A DNA stretch of 64,000 bases, taken from assembly GCA_910577105.1 (NCBI GenBank), contig CAJTMB010000017.1, positions 1 to 64,000 of the forward strand. Direction: 5' to 3'. A program made the translations under genes and the position numbers. The stretch comes from an uncultured Lachnospiraceae bacterium (GTDB lineage Bacteria; Bacillota; Clostridia; Lachnospirales; Lachnospiraceae). Positions 7,765-17,534 of the stretch are shown here, piece by piece. Under the pieces are notes generated by a model that saw nothing but the letters and a program-made list of their open reading frames with translations, had not been told where the DNA came from and made no database searches. How positions within the stretch are numbered: the first letter of the stretch is position 1; every line of letters starts with the position of its first letter.

Positions 7765-8214
7765 TTATACCTTTTCCTGTACAACCGCATTCAAATCAAG
7801 CAGGGAAATCAAACCGCCGTCATACTTGCCGACTCCCTGAAGAAAATTGCTGTCATCCTTGTCGTAAGCTATCTTTTCCACCTGTGTGTCCGTATCCAGC
7901 GTTACAACCTCTTTTACCTCATCCACAATCATGCCAATCGTACCATACTGCTCCAGTTTAATGATAATGATTCTGGTAGCCTTTGTTTCTTCATCAGCGG
8001 AAAGCCCCATTTTGAGCCTTATGCTCATAATTGGAATCACCTCACCGCGCAGGTTGATTACCCCTTTCAGGTATGCCGGCATTTTGGGCACCCTCGTAAT
8101 ATGCTGCATCCTTACAATGTTATCGATGTAGCGGATATCTATGCCATACTGCTCCTGTCCTAACTTTATGACAATATACTGTGTTGTTTCACCTGCAACT
8201 CTTAATTCGTCCAT
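7765..8214 (-). CDS. cheW: Chemotaxis coupling protein CheW
   Basis: CheW is the small SH3-like scaffold that links chemoreceptors to the kinase CheA. The roughly 149-residue product shows the family pattern: YIVIKLGQEQYGIDI at the start, the VPKMPAYLKGVINLRGEVIPIM core motif (split across about residues 47-68) and DEVKEVVTLD later. I prefer ATG 8214 because GGAGG lies five bases upstream; an in-frame ATG at 8226 is the alternative. It sits 20 bases after cheA. Confidence 0.95.
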   Translation of the reverse strand: MDELRVAGETTQYIVIKLGQEQYGIDIRYIDNIVRMQHITRVPKMPAYLKGVINLRGEVIPIMSIRLKMGLSADEETKATRIIIIKLEQYGTIGMIVDEVKEVVTLDTDTQVEKIAYDKDDSNFLQGVGKYDGGLISLLDLNAVVQEKV

Positions 8215-8246
8215 CTTATCCTCCATTCCGAAGCGTTTCCGCTGCT

Positions 8247-10364
8247 TTAAATCAAAGCATTTGCATCCAAAATCAAGGCAACTTCTCCATCACCTAAAAT
8301 GGTTGCACCGCTTATCAGCTTACACTTGTTATCAATGTATTTACCCATGGACTTAATTACAATTTCCTGTTGTCCCAAAAGTTCATCCACTACAAAGCCC
8401 GCTGTCTTATCGCCTTTTTTGGCAATGATGACAATCATATTCTCATCCTTGCCCTTTGCGCTTTCCACATCCAGTTCTTTATCCAGCCTGATAATCGGAA
8501 TGACACTGCCCCGCAGGTTAATGACTTCTTTATTCTGCACAAGTTTGATATCTTCCGGCAGGACATCCTCAATTGTCTGTATGGAGCCCAGTGAGATTGC
8601 ATATTTTTCTCCGCCAATCACAACCATAAGGGACTGAATGATGGCTAAGGTAAGCGGAAGCCTGACAATCCATGTACTTCCCTCTCCATACTTGCTCTTT
8701 ACCTCAACCTCTCCGCTCAATGCTTCGATTTTGCTCTTTACCACATCAAGGCCTACACCGCGCCCGGATACGTCAGTAACCTGTTTTGCCGTGGAAAAAC
8801 TGGGAAGGAACAGCAGGTCAATAATCTCTTTTTCGGACATGTTGGCAGCCTGCTCCTGTGTAATTGTTCCCCGCTCAATGGCTTTCTGTTTCACGGACTG
8901 CGTGTCAATTCCGTTACCGTCGTCCCTTACCTCGATGACAACATTGTTGCCGTCCTGATAAGCGTCAAGCCAGATGGAACCAACCGGCGGCTTGCCCCTC
9001 TGGGCACGAAGTTCTGCCGATTCCAGTCCGTGGTCAGCGGAATTACGCAGAAGGTGCATCAGCGGGTCGCCTATTTCATCTACCACCGTACGGTCCAGTT
9101 CGGTTTCTTCACCGGACATGTACAACTCCATTTTTTTATCCAGTTTTTTGGACAAATCCCTTATCATACGGGGGAATTTATTGACTACGCTTTCAATCGG
9201 CACCATTCGCACCTTCATGACAGACTCATGCAGGTTGGTGGTTACGCTTTCCAGATACTCTATCTGTTCGTTTACACCGCTCTGTGCTGCCGCACCACTC
9301 TTTGCCGACGTGCCCGTTGACGCCGCTACCAGTGAGTTCTTGGCAATAATCAACTCACTTACAAGGTTCATCAGCACATCCAGTTTTTCGATATCAACAC
9401 GCACGGTACGGTTTACAACAGGTTTGCCGCCCGAAGGTTTTGCTGCCTGCTTCTTGTCTGCTGCCGGTGCTACTGCCGTCTGGCCGGAAACAGCGGGACC
9501 TGCTGCCTTTACTTCATTCTTAGCTGTATTTTCCGCATGGTCTGCGGATGACTTTCTTTCTTCATTCGACTGCATCGAGTCAAGATTAATCAAATCAGCC
9601 ACCGCAGTGTCAATCTCGGAAACATTGTTGATTGCCCCAAGCAGTTTATCTACGTCTACATCCGTAATCACCACAAGTGAAAAATCCAGTTCAAAACGCT
9701 CATCCTCAATATCCTGCGCCGAAGGGCTGGATATAATGACTTCTCCCAATTCCTCAATCGCTTTAAATACAAGGAATGCCCTTGCTGCTTTTAACAGACA
9801 GCTTTCCTGCACTTTAACGGTCACGCCGAATACTTTCTTCCCTTGTTTCTGCGCTTCTCCGATTACCAGCCTGTCAGAGCTGTTAAGTTTGATGTCCAGC
9901 CATTTTTTGCCGCCGTTCGCATCTGTTTCAGCCTCACTCTTTTTCACTTCTTCCTTTTCAGGCTGTTCCTTTGCCCCGGATGTATTGTTTAATACATCAT
10001 TGAGCATCTTGATAAGGGGCGCATTCTCGTTGGTTCCCTCATCGCCGGTTTCCCTGATATTGGTCGTATACTCTTCCAGCGCATCAAGACACTGAAACAG
10101 AATATCAATCATACCTGCTTTTACTTTTATAGTCCCGTTGCGTACCTCGGAAAAGACATTCTCCATATCATGGGTTAACGTCTGCATACGTTTATATCCC
10201 ATGGTCCCTGCCATACCTTTTAAGGAATGGGCGGCACGGAAAATCTCATTAATGGTATCCATGTTTTCCGAATCCTGTTCCAACTCCAGAATCTGTGTAT
10301 TCAGATTCTGCAGGTGTTCTGTTGTTTCATCGAGGAAAATTTCCAAATATTGGCTAACATCCAT
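8247..10364 (-). CDS. cheA: Chemotaxis histidine kinase CheA
   Basis: The 705-residue kinase has the full P1-P5 layout. The HPt domain carries the phospho-accepting His46 in FRAAHSLKGMAG. A linker and a CheY-binding P2 region (about residues 155-255) follow, then an Ala/Lys-rich linker. The dimerisation helices contain the VDIEKLDVLMNLVSELI pattern, the ATPase domain has NSADHGLES, DDGNGID and GRGVGLDVVKS boxes, and the C-terminal CheW-like domain ends near ILDANALI. It phosphorylates CheY and CheB in response to receptor signals. It lies 1 base past cheB and directly before cheW. Confidence 0.97.
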   Translation of the reverse strand: MDVSQYLEIFLDETTEHLQNLNTQILELEQDSENMDTINEIFRAAHSLKGMAGTMGYKRMQTLTHDMENVFSEVRNGTIKVKAGMIDILFQCLDALEEYTTNIRETGDEGTNENAPLIKMLNDVLNNTSGAKEQPEKEEVKKSEAETDANGGKKWLDIKLNSSDRLVIGEAQKQGKKVFGVTVKVQESCLLKAARAFLVFKAIEELGEVIISSPSAQDIEDERFELDFSLVVITDVDVDKLLGAINNVSEIDTAVADLINLDSMQSNEERKSSADHAENTAKNEVKAAGPAVSGQTAVAPAADKKQAAKPSGGKPVVNRTVRVDIEKLDVLMNLVSELIIAKNSLVAASTGTSAKSGAAAQSGVNEQIEYLESVTTNLHESVMKVRMVPIESVVNKFPRMIRDLSKKLDKKMELYMSGEETELDRTVVDEIGDPLMHLLRNSADHGLESAELRAQRGKPPVGSIWLDAYQDGNNVVIEVRDDGNGIDTQSVKQKAIERGTITQEQAANMSEKEIIDLLFLPSFSTAKQVTDVSGRGVGLDVVKSKIEALSGEVEVKSKYGEGSTWIVRLPLTLAIIQSLMVVIGGEKYAISLGSIQTIEDVLPEDIKLVQNKEVINLRGSVIPIIRLDKELDVESAKGKDENMIVIIAKKGDKTAGFVVDELLGQQEIVIKSMGKYIDNKCKLISGATILGDGEVALILDANALI

Positions 10365-10365
10365 T

Positions 10366-11442
10366 TTACTTTACCCCCACGCTTATTATAATCTCCTGTG
10401 CAATCTGGTCTAGCGGTACAATCTGGTCGGAAAGCCCTGCATTCACTACGCTTTTTGGCATTCCATACACAGCACAGGTGCTTTGCTCCTGCGCGATTAT
10501 AACCGTTTTTTTCTTATCTTTCAGATGTAAGATTCCTTCTGTTCCGTCTGCACCCATCCCTGTCATAACCACACAGACAACTTCATCAAAGTGGCTTTCT
10601 CTCAGTGACTCATACATATAATTGGCACACGGCTTTACCCCTTCCCTGGGCGGTTCGTCAGTATAATGAATAACACTGCGCCCCGATGCATCACACTTTA
10701 CTTTCATGTGACTGCCCCCCATAGCCAGGTATACATGCCCATTCTCAAGGACATCCCCTTCTGCTGCCTCTTTCACCGCAAGATGGCTTAAACCATTGAG
10801 CCGTTCTGCCAAAGATGCCGTAAAGCCTTTCGGCATGTGCTGAACCAGCAATATCGGCGCCTGCAGGTTTCCCGGCAAAAAGGGCAGTACTGCCTGCAAT
10901 GCCTTTGGCCCTCCCGTGGAACTGGCAATCGCCACAATCTTCCTGCCAACAGAAGGTATTTCATGTTTTTTTGCGAGCGCAACAATTTTTTGGACAGTGT
11001 TCTGTGTTTCCTTTTTCTTTTTCTCTGTCGGGAAAGCCGACAGTCTGGAATCTGCCACTGCTGCGAGCGTTGTAAGCAAATTTTTGCTGAACTCTTCTCC
11101 GCGGCAGTCTATTGCGCTATCCGGCTTATGTACAAAATCCAATGCCCCAAGTTCCAGGGCATCCATTGTAATACTGGCCCCCTCTCTCGTATAGGTGCTT
11201 GCCATCACCACACGGGCCTGGATATTAAGCTTTTGCAGTTCTTTCAGCAAATCCAGCCCGTTCATTACAGGCATATTCACATCCAGAACCACCACATCAT
11301 AAGATTTGTGTTTCAGCTTTTCCAAAGCTTCCAATCCATTTACCGCACGGTCTTCAACATGGAATCTCTCATCTTTATTGATTATATCACACAAGACCCT
11401 TCTCATAAGTGCAGAGTCATCGACCACAAGTATTTTTTTCAT
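10366..11442 (-). CDS. cheB: Chemoreceptor methylesterase/deamidase CheB
   Basis: The protein (about 358 residues) has an N-terminal receiver domain with acidic pair VVDDSALMR and phospho-acceptor Asp in VVLDVNMPVMNG (about residue 54). It is joined to a CheB methylesterase domain with catalytic Ser in ASSTGGPKAL, His in LVQHMP and Asp in MGADGTEG. It removes methyl groups from receptors for adaptation. No cheR methyltransferase gene is in the window. ATG 11442 has an AGAGAG-type site, and its start overlaps the end of the PilZ gene region (stop at 11448). Confidence 0.95.
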   Translation of the reverse strand: MKKILVVDDSALMRRVLCDIINKDERFHVEDRAVNGLEALEKLKHKSYDVVVLDVNMPVMNGLDLLKELQKLNIQARVVMASTYTREGASITMDALELGALDFVHKPDSAIDCRGEEFSKNLLTTLAAVADSRLSAFPTEKKKKETQNTVQKIVALAKKHEIPSVGRKIVAIASSTGGPKALQAVLPFLPGNLQAPILLVQHMPKGFTASLAERLNGLSHLAVKEAAEGDVLENGHVYLAMGGSHMKVKCDASGRSVIHYTDEPPREGVKPCANYMYESLRESHFDEVVCVVMTGMGADGTEGILHLKDKKKTVIIAQEQSTCAVYGMPKSVVNAGLSDQIVPLDQIAQEIIISVGVK

Positions 11443-11447
11443 ATGGC

Positions 11448-12170
11448 TCACTCTCTTTCACGCTGACGGTTTTTTCTCTCTTCCTCAAAAATATATTTTA
11501 TGATATTTTCCCTGTCATCCACATCCAGATTGACATATTGCACACGATGTTCAAAAGTGCCCTTCTTATTCTCCATCTCTTTTGCGGCAAGCACTTTTCC
11601 AATCACTTCATACTCCCTGTTCTCTCCGTTGACCAGCAGACAGTATGTACAGTAAATCAGACTTTCCGGCTCATACCTCTGTTCACTCATAAACCTAAGG
11701 CCGCCGCCGCTGATATCCACAATCACGCTCTGCTTTAACGGCAGACCGGGTGTCAGGAAAGCAGACTCATTCTGTTCAACCGCTTTAATCTCTTCTTCCA
11801 CAAGCGACCTGGAACACATTTCCAGTGCGCAACTGTACCGGTAATATTCCCGGCGCTGGTATTTTCTGAGATTGCTTGTCATTTCCACCACAAGGATATA
11901 AACATTGTTGCTTTTATACCTGTCTATAATCCGAAGAAAGCACTGATAGGGATGCCTTCCGTAGAAAATGGCATCATATTCACCATCCACCGGCAGAAGG
12001 ATTAATTTGGTCTGCTCCATAGGCATAATGACTTCCATCCTGTCTTCTGAAATAATGTCATAAACCTTACTCAGATATACTTTCTTGACTTCCTCATTCT
12101 GCCCCTGGCTCATGCGGTTTAATGCCTGCAATTCAATTTTGCATCCTGGTTTAATAAAATCCGATAGCAT
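11448..12170 (-). CDS. ycgR: YcgR-type PilZ c-di-GMP flagellar brake
   Basis: The 240-residue protein has an N-terminal YcgR-like beta domain (about residues 1-100) and a C-terminal PilZ domain. The c-di-GMP-binding residues are visible: the RKYQRREYYR arginine motif (about residue 102) and DISGGGLRF (about residue 148), matching RxxxR and D/NxSxxG. Proteins of this kind bind c-di-GMP and slow or stop the flagellar motor. Its place inside the operon, between flhG and cheB, supports a brake role. It also links the operon to the EAL phosphodiesterase gene near 60 kb. ATG 12170 follows AGGAGG. Confidence 0.9.
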   Translation of the reverse strand: MLSDFIKPGCKIELQALNRMSQGQNEEVKKVYLSKVYDIISEDRMEVIMPMEQTKLILLPVDGEYDAIFYGRHPYQCFLRIIDRYKSNNVYILVVEMTSNLRKYQRREYYRYSCALEMCSRSLVEEEIKAVEQNESAFLTPGLPLKQSVIVDISGGGLRFMSEQRYEPESLIYCTYCLLVNGENREYEVIGKVLAAKEMENKKGTFEHRVQYVNLDVDDRENIIKYIFEEERKNRQRERE

Positions 12171-12179
12171 AACTGCCTC

Positions 12180-13055
12180 CTAACCCATTTTCTTACCATT
12201 AATCATATGAGAGAAAAAGGCTGCCATTCCCCTTTTCCTGACGACATTTTCCCTATCCATAAGTTTAGCCGCTATGGCTTCATAAGCCAGGCTTGCCTTT
12301 GCCGACGGGTTATGCAGGGATACCGGCATCTGCTGCATCACTGCCTTTGCAAGCTGATTGTCCTGCGGAACCGCACCCAGATACGAAAAAGGTATTTTCA
12401 GATATCTCGACACAACCGCATTCAGCTTATTAAACAGAATATGGCCTTCCTCCTCCTTCTCTATTTTATTGGCAATCACTTTAATTTGTGCATTATCCAC
12501 GGAAAACCTCGGATGTCTGCCCAATGCCTTTAACAGAGAATAGGAATCCGTTATGGATGTGGGTTCCGGCGTTGTCACAAGCAGAATTTCCCCGCTTGCA
12601 ACCAAAAATTCCAATACCGCATCGGAAATGCCTGCTCCCGTATCCACAATGATAATATCCGCAATGGAATCCAATTCTGACAGGTTTTGCACAATATAGG
12701 ACAGATAGCCCCGGCTTAAATTGCTCATCCCTGCAATACCGGAACCGCCTGAAATGAATCCTACATCCATCGGACCCCATGTAATAATTTCCTTAATGTT
12801 CTTGCCCTGATATATCAAATCACAAAGATTATGCTTCGGCACTGCCCCAAACATAATTTCTATATTAGCCAGACCAAAATCCGCATCCAGAATAATGACC
12901 CTTTGGTTCATTTTGCGAAACTGGATTGCCAGATTAATTGCGGTATTGGATTTTCCGACACCGCCTTTTCCACTGGTAACCGTAATTACCCTGGCCAGAG
13001 AACGTTGCTGGCTGCCAGCCTTGATAATGTTCCTTAACTGTTCTGCCTGGTCCAT
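12180..13055 (-). CDS. flhG: Flagellar number regulator FlhG (MinD-like ATPase)
   Basis: The 291-residue ParA/MinD-family ATPase has a deviant Walker A (VTSGKGGVGKSNTAINLA, about residue 25) and a Walker B-like IIVDTGAG motif. The N-terminal DQAEQLRNI stretch matches the conserved DQAxxLR activator motif that stimulates the GTPase FlhF. A C-terminal amphipathic membrane-targeting tail is likely. FlhG limits flagellar number and places the C ring. It is adjacent to flhF, the standard pairing. ATG 13055 follows AGGAGG. Confidence 0.95.
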   Translation of the reverse strand: MDQAEQLRNIIKAGSQQRSLARVITVTSGKGGVGKSNTAINLAIQFRKMNQRVIILDADFGLANIEIMFGAVPKHNLCDLIYQGKNIKEIITWGPMDVGFISGGSGIAGMSNLSRGYLSYIVQNLSELDSIADIIIVDTGAGISDAVLEFLVASGEILLVTTPEPTSITDSYSLLKALGRHPRFSVDNAQIKVIANKIEKEEEGHILFNKLNAVVSRYLKIPFSYLGAVPQDNQLAKAVMQQMPVSLHNPSAKASLAYEAIAAKLMDRENVVRKRGMAAFFSHMINGKKMG

Positions 13056-13095
13056 GTCCTTCCTCCTGTTTTATCTTTCCGTTCAGCCGTCCTTT

Positions 13096-14343
13096 TCAGG
13101 AATTCTTCCCATGTTGCCCGCTTAAAAGCTGTTTCACCGTCTTCTGCGGGTTAAACCTTTCAATATCCTCCGGCACATTCTGTCCGTATGTCACATAAGA
13201 AAGATTTGCACCCGTATACATCTTCAGGTTTAAAATATTTCCGAATGCCGTTGTTTCATCGAGTTTTGTGAAAATAAGCTTATAGTCCGAAATTTCTTTA
13301 TAACTGTCCGCAATGCTGAGTAAATCCTTGTATTTTGTTGTGGCGCTGAGAACCAGAAAAACTTCTTTCTCCACCAGTCCGTCCACGCAATGGACAAATG
13401 CCTTTGTCGCTTCCTTCTGTTCTTCATTTTGATGGGAATGTCCGGTTGTATCCACAAAAACATAATCATAATCCTTAAAATCCCGCAATGCGCTTTCCAG
13501 CTCTTCAATTGTGTAAATAACGCGGAAAGGCACTTCTAAAATATTGGCATATGTACGAAGCTGCTCCGCCGCTGCAATCCGGTAAGTGTCTGCCGTAAGC
13601 AGCGCAACTTTCTTTTTCTCCTCCACGGAAAACTGGGAAGCAATCTTTGCTATGGTAGTCGTCTTTCCGACTCCGGTAGGCCCTACAAAAAATGCGACTT
13701 TCGGTCCTTCCTTGGACGGTGTGATTTCAAAAGACGTACCGAATTTTAAAATCATCTTCTGATAAGTGTTTGCCAGTGCATAATCAAACGGCATATTGGG
13801 TTTTTGTACTTTTTCTATCTCATCCAGTATCTGATTGACATATTTTTCGTCTATCTCGTTTTCCAGCATGACATTATACAGAAGTTTCATAAAACGCAGA
13901 ATTTCTGTATCTTTTTCCTCTTCCGGTTCTTTATCTGTCTGCTCTTTTACTTCGGCCTCTTCCGTTTCCGTGCTTTCGGGTTTTTGCATCTGCTGAACCA
14001 GAAGATTTTGCAGGTTCTCCAGTTTTTCCTCAAGTGTATCTATTCCTGCCGCACTCCGTTCGTAAATCCCCGCATTGGTCTTCTGCCAGGCGCTGGTGAT
14101 GGGCGTGCTTTTCCTTTTCGCTTCCTCCGCTGCCCCTGTCTGCTCTTTTTTTACCGGACTGAAACGTTCGCTTTCCTCTTCAAGCGCCACTGTCACTTCC
14201 ACAAGCGGCTTCTGAAAAGCAGCAAACAGCCCCTTCCGCTTTAAATTTTTTACGTTCATGACGATAACACCGTCACCCAGCTCTTTTTTAGCAGATGCGG
14301 TTGCATCCTCTTCTGTCTTTCCTTGAAATTTTTTTATTATCAT
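13096..14343 (-). CDS. flhF: Flagellar placement SRP-like GTPase FlhF
   Basis: FlhF marks the site of flagellar assembly. The 415-residue product has an N-terminal B domain rich in charged low-complexity sequence (about residues 60-150), an N domain, and the SRP-type G domain with P-loop VGPTGVGKTTTIAKIA (about residue 220), TADTYRIAAAEQL, VFVDTTGHS and the FTKLDET G4 motif. The ATG shares one base with the flhA stop (TAATG), indicating translational coupling. Confidence 0.96.
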   Translation of the reverse strand: MIIKKFQGKTEEDATASAKKELGDGVIVMNVKNLKRKGLFAAFQKPLVEVTVALEEESERFSPVKKEQTGAAEEAKRKSTPITSAWQKTNAGIYERSAAGIDTLEEKLENLQNLLVQQMQKPESTETEEAEVKEQTDKEPEEEKDTEILRFMKLLYNVMLENEIDEKYVNQILDEIEKVQKPNMPFDYALANTYQKMILKFGTSFEITPSKEGPKVAFFVGPTGVGKTTTIAKIASQFSVEEKKKVALLTADTYRIAAAEQLRTYANILEVPFRVIYTIEELESALRDFKDYDYVFVDTTGHSHQNEEQKEATKAFVHCVDGLVEKEVFLVLSATTKYKDLLSIADSYKEISDYKLIFTKLDETTAFGNILNLKMYTGANLSYVTYGQNVPEDIERFNPQKTVKQLLSGQHGKNS

Positions 14344-16394
14344 TATGCCGTCACCATCCCTACAGACTGCAGCTCTACATTGGAGTCAATCTCATTGTAG
14401 GATACCACAATCAAATCTTTGTAATAATCTTCCGTAAGCCGCCTGAAATACATTCTGACTATGGGGGAAGTAATAATGATGGGACTCTTCCCCAGGTTTT
14501 CCAGTTTCTGAACTTCGTTTCCAACGGAAGCCACAATTTTTTTTGTAAGCTCCGGGTCCAGATTCAGGTAGGCACCCTGTTCCGTCTGTTTTACGCTGCC
14601 CATGATTTCCTGCTCCACCTTCGGGTCCAGCGTAACCACATTGGTCGTTTCGTGAGCCGGGAAAAACTTACTGGAAATAGCCCTTTTCAGGCTTTGGCGC
14701 ACATACTCTGTCAGGATATCCGTATCCCGCGTCGTAGGCGCGTAATCAGCCAGTGTTTCAAATATGGTAAGCAAATCCCGGATGGAAATTCCTTCCTTCA
14801 AGAGATTTTGCAATACTTTCTGCACTTCACCCAGACCAAGCTGTTTGGGTATCAGTTCCTCCACAAGGGAAGGATTGGTTTCCCTCAGGTTGTTGATAAG
14901 ATTTTGAATATCCTGCCTTGTAAGCAGTTCGGAAATATGCTGCCTGATGATTTCCGTAAGATGCGTTGCGATAATGGAAGGCGGGTCAACTACCGTATAT
15001 CCCAGGCTTTCCGCACGCTCCCTCTGTCCCTCGGTAATCCATGTGGCAGGCAGGTGGAACGACGGTTCAAAGGTTGGAATACCGGTAATTTCTTCCTCCA
15101 CATATCCGGGATTCATCGCCATATAATGGTCAAAAAGGATTTCCCCTTCACTGACCTGTATTCCCTTTATCTTAATAATATACTGGTTGGGATTCAGCTG
15201 AATATTGTCACGCAGACGGATAATCGGCACCACAGTACCCAGTTCCAGCGCAATCTGCCTTCGTATCATGACCACGCGGTCCAATAAATCACCGCCCTGA
15301 TTGACATCTGCAAGCGGTATAATGCCATAACCGAATTCCAGTTCTATAGGGTCAACCTGCAAAAGACTGTTTACATTCTCAGGCTGCCTGATTTCTTCTG
15401 CCGCTACTTCGTCGGAATCCACCTGTGCTTCTATCTGTGCCGTCTCCAGATTGCCCGCAATCATCCTGCCGCCCACGATAAAGACAAGCCCCATCCCAAG
15501 GAACAGGATGGTATTCAGCTCGGTGGTGATGCCAAGGAAAGAAAGCGCCGCACCTACCAGATACATAACCTTTGGTACACCAAACAACTGCTTCAAAATG
15601 GTAGGACCGAAATCCGCTTCTTTTCCACCCTTTGTCACAAGAATACCTGTTGACAGGGATATTAACAGGGAAGGTATCTGGCTGACCAGTCCGTCACCAA
15701 TGGTAAGTACGCCATATTGCTGTACGGCGGCATTGATGTCCATTCCACCCCTTGTCATGCCCATGGCAAGACCGCCTATAATGTTAATCGCCGTCAGCAA
15801 AAGACCTGCTATGGCGTCTCCCTTTACATATTTTACGGCACCATCCATGGAGCCGAAAAAGCTGGATTCCAGCTGAATTTTCTCTCTCCTCTTCTTTGCC
15901 TCCTGGTCATCGATTGCGCCTGTGTTCAAATCCGCATCAATGGCCATCTGTTTACCGGGCATGGCATCCAGAGTAAAACGTGCCGTTACTTCAGCCACAC
16001 GCTCAGAACCTTTATTGATTACCAGAAACTGTATCAATATTAAAATAATAAAGATAACCGCTCCGACTATTAAATCTCCGCCGCCCACAAACTGTCCGAA
16101 AGTCGTGACAACGTTTCCTGCACTGCCCGTCGTCAGAATGCATCTGGTTGAGGACACGTTCATCGCAAGCCTGAATATGGTGGTAAACAGCAATATGGTA
16201 GGGAAATAGGATAAATCCAACACTTCCTTTGCAAACATGCACACAAATAATACGGTGAAGGAGATTGCCATGTTAAAAGCCATAAAAACATCCAGAAGCT
16301 GTGCCGGCAGCGGTACAATCAGCATGGCAAACGCCGTCAGAATATAAACTGCAACCAAAACATCCATCCGATTCATTTTTACATTAAAATTCAT
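14343..16394 (-). CDS. flhA: Flagellar type III export gate protein FlhA
   Basis: The protein (about 683 residues) has six to eight transmembrane segments in the N-terminal 330 residues, including the conserved FHIPEP-region patterns (SFTVLF, FPTILLFTTIFRLAMNVSSTR, FVVINKG-like segment). A large cytoplasmic domain follows, docking substrate-chaperone complexes (WITEGQRERAESLGYTV, ATHLTEIIRQH, ELLTRQD). ATG 16394 follows AGGAGGTGAGGAGC, preferred over the upstream in-frame start at 16403. It is part of the export gene run fliO-P-Q-R-flhB-flhA. Confidence 0.97.
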   Translation of the reverse strand: MNFNVKMNRMDVLVAVYILTAFAMLIVPLPAQLLDVFMAFNMAISFTVLFVCMFAKEVLDLSYFPTILLFTTIFRLAMNVSSTRCILTTGSAGNVVTTFGQFVGGGDLIVGAVIFIILILIQFLVINKGSERVAEVTARFTLDAMPGKQMAIDADLNTGAIDDQEAKKRREKIQLESSFFGSMDGAVKYVKGDAIAGLLLTAINIIGGLAMGMTRGGMDINAAVQQYGVLTIGDGLVSQIPSLLISLSTGILVTKGGKEADFGPTILKQLFGVPKVMYLVGAALSFLGITTELNTILFLGMGLVFIVGGRMIAGNLETAQIEAQVDSDEVAAEEIRQPENVNSLLQVDPIELEFGYGIIPLADVNQGGDLLDRVVMIRRQIALELGTVVPIIRLRDNIQLNPNQYIIKIKGIQVSEGEILFDHYMAMNPGYVEEEITGIPTFEPSFHLPATWITEGQRERAESLGYTVVDPPSIIATHLTEIIRQHISELLTRQDIQNLINNLRETNPSLVEELIPKQLGLGEVQKVLQNLLKEGISIRDLLTIFETLADYAPTTRDTDILTEYVRQSLKRAISSKFFPAHETTNVVTLDPKVEQEIMGSVKQTEQGAYLNLDPELTKKIVASVGNEVQKLENLGKSPIIITSPIVRMYFRRLTEDYYKDLIVVSYNEIDSNVELQSVGMVTA

Positions 16395-16424
16395 GCTCCT
16401 CACCTCCTATTCTTCCGCTTATTC

Positions 16425-17534
16425 TCACACTTTGCCCTGCAAATGATATACAAAAGCCAATACCTCCGCCACTGCCTGATAAAGCTCCGGCGGAACCACC
16501 TGCCCGACTTCCACATTGGCATAAAGCATCCGGGCAAGCGGCTTGTTTTCCACAATTTCAATGTGATGCTCTTTTGCTGCCTCCTTAATCCTCTGCGCCA
16601 GATAATCCTCTCCTTTTGCCAGGACTATGGGGGCATCTGCAATCTTTGGGTCATATTGTATTGCCACAGCATAATGGGTCGGGTTGGTAATGACCACATC
16701 CGCCTGCGGCAGGTTCTGCATCATACGCCTTCGGGATACCTCCTGCATCTTCTGCCGGATTTTGCCTTTTATCTGCGGGTCTCCTTCCTGCTGTTTGTAC
16801 TCATCTTTTATCTCCTGCTTTGTCATTCGCATATCCCTGCTGAACTTTACCTTTTGATAGATGTAATCTACCAGGGCTATTACAATGTAAACCATCGCTA
16901 TCCTGATACCTAAGTCTATCACCATGCTTCCCACTAACTGTATTGCCTGTAAAAGCGGCATATCGTACAGCAGATACAGATAAGGCCATTTGTCTTTCAG
17001 GTAATTGTAACTGACATATACCACCAATATAATTTTTAAGAGGGATTTAATCAGTTCTATCAGGGAATTTACGGAAAATATTCTTTTAATGCCGCCAAGC
17101 GGACTGAGTTTATTAAATTTGGGACGCAGAGGCTCCCCGGTTACCTTCCATTTTACCTGAACAATGTCCGCAAGGAAAGCGACAATAAATGCCACGATAA
17201 ATACCGGCGCCACTATGACTAGAATCTGTACCATCATATGCCTGAACAAAATCAGCATGTCCCGTTCCGGCAGATACCCATTCCAGTTTACCACACTGTC
17301 AGGAATCCTCTTATATACATCGGAAAACAATGTCAGGAATTGTGTTCCGATATTTCCCACCCATATCTTTAAAATAACAAACAAGGCAATCAGGCTGAGG
17401 GCATTGCCAACCTCCTTACTCTTGGCAACCTGTCCCTTTTTTCTGGCATCTGTCAGTTTTTTTTCGGTAGCCGGCTCTGTTTTTTCCCCGCCCGGTCCCT
17501 CTTTTGCAAAAAACTGAAGGTTATATTGAAACAT
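16425..17534 (-). CDS. flhB: Flagellar export switch protein FlhB
   Basis: FlhB sets export specificity by autocleavage. The protein (about 369 residues) begins with GEKTEPATEKKLTDARKKGQV, has four membrane segments, and carries the autocleavage motif NPTH in VVITNPTHYAVAI (about residue 280) with the following C-terminal domain. The start ATG lies in TGATG with the fliR stop, so translation is coupled; an in-frame GTG one codon earlier is possible. Confidence 0.96.
   Translation of the reverse strand: MFQYNLQFFAKEGPGGEKTEPATEKKLTDARKKGQVAKSKEVGNALSLIALFVILKIWVGNIGTQFLTLFSDVYKRIPDSVVNWNGYLPERDMLILFRHMMVQILVIVAPVFIVAFIVAFLADIVQVKWKVTGEPLRPKFNKLSPLGGIKRIFSVNSLIELIKSLLKIILVVYVSYNYLKDKWPYLYLLYDMPLLQAIQLVGSMVIDLGIRIAMVYIVIALVDYIYQKVKFSRDMRMTKQEIKDEYKQQEGDPQIKGKIRQKMQEVSRRRMMQNLPQADVVITNPTHYAVAIQYDPKIADAPIVLAKGEDYLAQRIKEAAKEHHIEIVENKPLARMLYANVEVGQVVPPELYQAVAEVLAFVYHLQGKV

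Noticed and set aside
8974..10095. 373-residue plus-strand open frame opposite cheA
   Set aside because: Ser/Thr-rich shadow of cheA codons with no family resemblance; cheA is certain on the minus strand.
14295..15287. 330-residue plus-strand open frame opposite flhA
   Set aside because: Antisense shadow; flhA motifs cover the same bases.
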